23,191 bases of DNA from CAZGAH01 sp964523295. Its GTDB lineage: Bacteria > Desulfobacterota > Desulfovibrionia > Desulfovibrionales > Desulfovibrionaceae. Under the pieces are notes generated by a model. That model was not told the DNA's origin. It saw nothing but the letters and a program-made list of their open reading frames with translations, and did not search any database. Of this stretch, positions 22,501 to 23,191 are shown piece after piece (the first letter of the stretch is position 1; every line of letters begins with the position of its first letter). The position numbers were made by a program, and so were the translations under genes. Location: positions 1-23,191 of the forward strand of contig CAZGAH010000065.1 of assembly GCA_964523295.1 (NCBI GenBank), given 5' to 3'.

Positions 22501-23191
22501 ACTCCTCGCCGTTCAGAAACCCGAACATGCTCCGCTGGTTTGATCCGATCGCAACCGATAGATGTTTCAGCAGGAACGCCGCCATCGGATGCAGTGGCAA
22601 GATACCCTTGAAATCCACCGAATCGATGCCAGCCTTGTTTAAGGCCATGTAGTTTTCAGCGACGCCGTTTACGCTGTGCCATAGCACGTCGCGCTCTTGT
22701 AACCACTCTGTTGCCTTCTCCGGTGTGACAACAAAGGCGTCTGCCGCAAGCTTCAGAGCGGTCTCGTTTGGCAAAGTTAACTCTTTGAACCTGAATCGGT
22801 CGTTCAACTTTCTCACACTCTCGGAACCAGGAGCCACATATGAGGTAATCGCCATGTGCGTCACAGGCACGAAATAGAACCATCCTTGTTGCGCGGCTTC
22901 CGCTAATTGCTCCAAAGTCTTCAATTCAGAACGACTGCACCCTAGTAATTTCGAGAACTCGTCCCAAATATAGACCAGTTTGGAAAGTCCGTTCGCCTTC
23001 AGAGATGCGCCAACCCACTCCAGGAAATCCTCAGCGCTCAAAGCCAGATAGATATGTCGCGCCTCCAATACCCGCATCGCGTCGTTAACCAAGCCCACCT
23101 CCTGGTTAGCATCCCGCAGTTTTTTCTCCAACGCGTCCGCGGTTTTGATGCCCGCGTTCAGGTGCGAGAGCCGCGGCTGCATCTCGTCGCG
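19550..23191 (-). CDS. brxC: BREX BrxC/PglY-family ATPase (N-terminus outside window)
   Basis: The frame is open from the window edge (codons before the ATG at 23182 read R-D-E, so that ATG is probably internal) to TGA at 19550-19552, giving at least 1213 residues. Near its start is a Walker-B-like KLVYIWDEFSKLLGC (Asp-Glu about 77 residues in); the Walker A loop must lie in the missing N-terminus. BrxC/PglY proteins are about 1200-residue P-loop proteins of BREX systems, and the size, position before pglZ and features such as LLPLHPMAAFLLKHLS, SNQRSMFGFLNGEEF, YRDRSN-like FRDRSNTKDIEEKKA and LLTVDHLWRYF match them. It probably acts as the ATP-driven DNA- or effector-engaging component of the complex. 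It is less GC-rich than the core genes. Identity as type-4 BrxC is inferred from gene order. Confidence 0.85.
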   Translation of the reverse strand, partial: RDEMQPRLSHLNAGIKTADALEKKLRDANQEVGLVNDAMRVLEARHIYLALSAEDFLEWVGASLKANGLSKLVYIWDEFSKLLGCSRSELKTLEQLAEAAQQGWFYFVPVTHMAITSYVAPGSESVRKLNDRFRFKELTLPNETALKLAADAFVVTPEKATEWLQERDVLWHSVNGVAENYMALNKAGIDSVDFKGILPLHPMAAFLLKHLSVAIGSNQRSMFGFLNGEEFRKFIEKGGLDVPDHQLLTVDHLWRYFVERDDLGVGQAVQEARADYARRENDLQPDERRVFKTVLLFGLIEQLQGTGHPLLSMTVENIQRSFEGDGALQGVDAILRNLEHKHCFTIVNGRCERFRDRSNTKDIEEKKATLDGKFVDLVVKDTEMDLVKQFKNVNYGSRFDVRATGVSGLSASSIVRRESFSETGNRVLVQFILARDEQEQLRIPEKASELAKQFKDHRMLFVTLPEVSFCRDNANAWEMFTENSARLALASDSASKRVFETQISSAKTAWQSKVAGAAKLLVYKPNLNGEPFVEQVTWGQLKKDWLTGYAKQTFAAYTDDLSGFNITAFAAPIALQSWALAGMEFDRFPKTGPWKTVVATWQKNGVTGEDAWFDANPNHPLTQLRDCCKRRLDNTVGAGNTCSIRKLFIDLQRPPFGLLCAPHSAFVLGFVLKTWLTGQRKLQWTDSKISKPLDAAALAEIIEAVVKDNGANAIRNEKLICRLSKTEKAFIEQSSVIFGNSPLVDGTIEEALNGVRTRLEQISQRVPLWVLPDYIRTQAEPCSEAMNKVIDALCAANSISSKGDTETRGNKVKEVGEILLATPGLAEAMAKYMTPVAFEEAFQRYVDGTKPELKAAAERMGDQSHLYCRAVKNRFAATSGWLWKRGDAESVLEEVYQQTLCTERIRRHAGSSGYMSFEDALDRLRTAVLSENKVPTEFWAKKHPALQRFFALLSRPSLSGEDVEAFGEILDQQEVAIREVFFDVALTRQLKAMQEIFGEIWPMAIAEGRKLYNAFPPDSARADEQSFKAQGRDAIDVYSRTLVSKQLVALWFERTGENSPEEWSRIHALPAEFVLAVDDAKSVVDAVVDPGRVSAERLQLVHDELEKDGAFVNVATAGERFLKRVLPARYQTIGFSVGELSDWLCKRLGKAPNLWLTHGGLSEAVEVFVKKGYDSHVRKQAAEKVNMLSNAEAKILLLKLIDQIPEAGLSVLE

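Noticed and set aside
1..23191. CRISPR arrays, complete tRNA or rRNA genes, complete insertion sequences, prophage genes.
   Set aside because: No regularly spaced repeats, transposase, integrase or RNA-gene signatures were found on reading either strand.

Overview
The window looks like a chromosome segment from a GC-rich sulfate-reducer-like deltaproteobacterium (Desulfobacterota, most likely Desulfovibrionales). The evidence is the gene repertoire and sequence character: a HesB/IscA-like protein whose active-site codon is an in-frame UGA, an IMP cyclohydrolase encoded without its formyltransferase domain, a cysteine-desulfidase-type protein, and long GC-rich hairpin terminators. The assignment is inference, not a database match.

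Layout. (1) 1-1655: the 3' end of an unidentified gene (+); a HesB/IscA-like gene (-, 230-553) in which UGA at 455-457 replaces the conserved cysteine codon and is followed by a SECIS-like hairpin; then about 1.1 kb that is mostly non-coding and partly very AT-rich. (2) 1656-3662: uvrC (+). (3) 3663-4703: an AT-rich gap, then the 5' part of a group II intron RNA starting directly after a T-tract, with no reverse transcriptase. (4) 4704-7227 (-): a secreted VWA/OmpA-domain protein followed by a proline/alanine-rich lipoprotein, separated by a hairpin and closed by a strong terminator; probably a cell-envelope pair. (5) 7683-9053 (-): a dihydrolipoamide-dehydrogenase-type flavoprotein. (6) 9362-10885 (-): a membrane family-2 processive glycosyltransferase with a strong terminator. 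(7) 11646-13950 (-): hflX, broken by a frameshift and lacking a canonical start codon, downstream of a standalone IMP cyclohydrolase. (8) 14129-15460 (+): a CyuA/UPF0597-type L-cysteine desulfidase, divergent from purH. (9) 15752-23191 (-): a visibly less GC-rich accessory island with a BREX defence operon, read from the right edge as brxC-like ATPase (5' end outside the window), pglZ, a short brxL-like AAA+ ATPase, and a 69-residue double-CxxC protein overlapping the brxL stop by ATGA. The brxC-pglZ-brxL order without an intervening pglX methyltransferase fits type 4 BREX best.

The two most notable items are the selenoprotein, which ordinary gene calling would cut to a 70-residue fragment, and the translationally coupled small zinc-ribbon-like gene at the end of the BREX operon. 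The hflX lesions deserve a read-level check, because they are either real decay or assembly errors.
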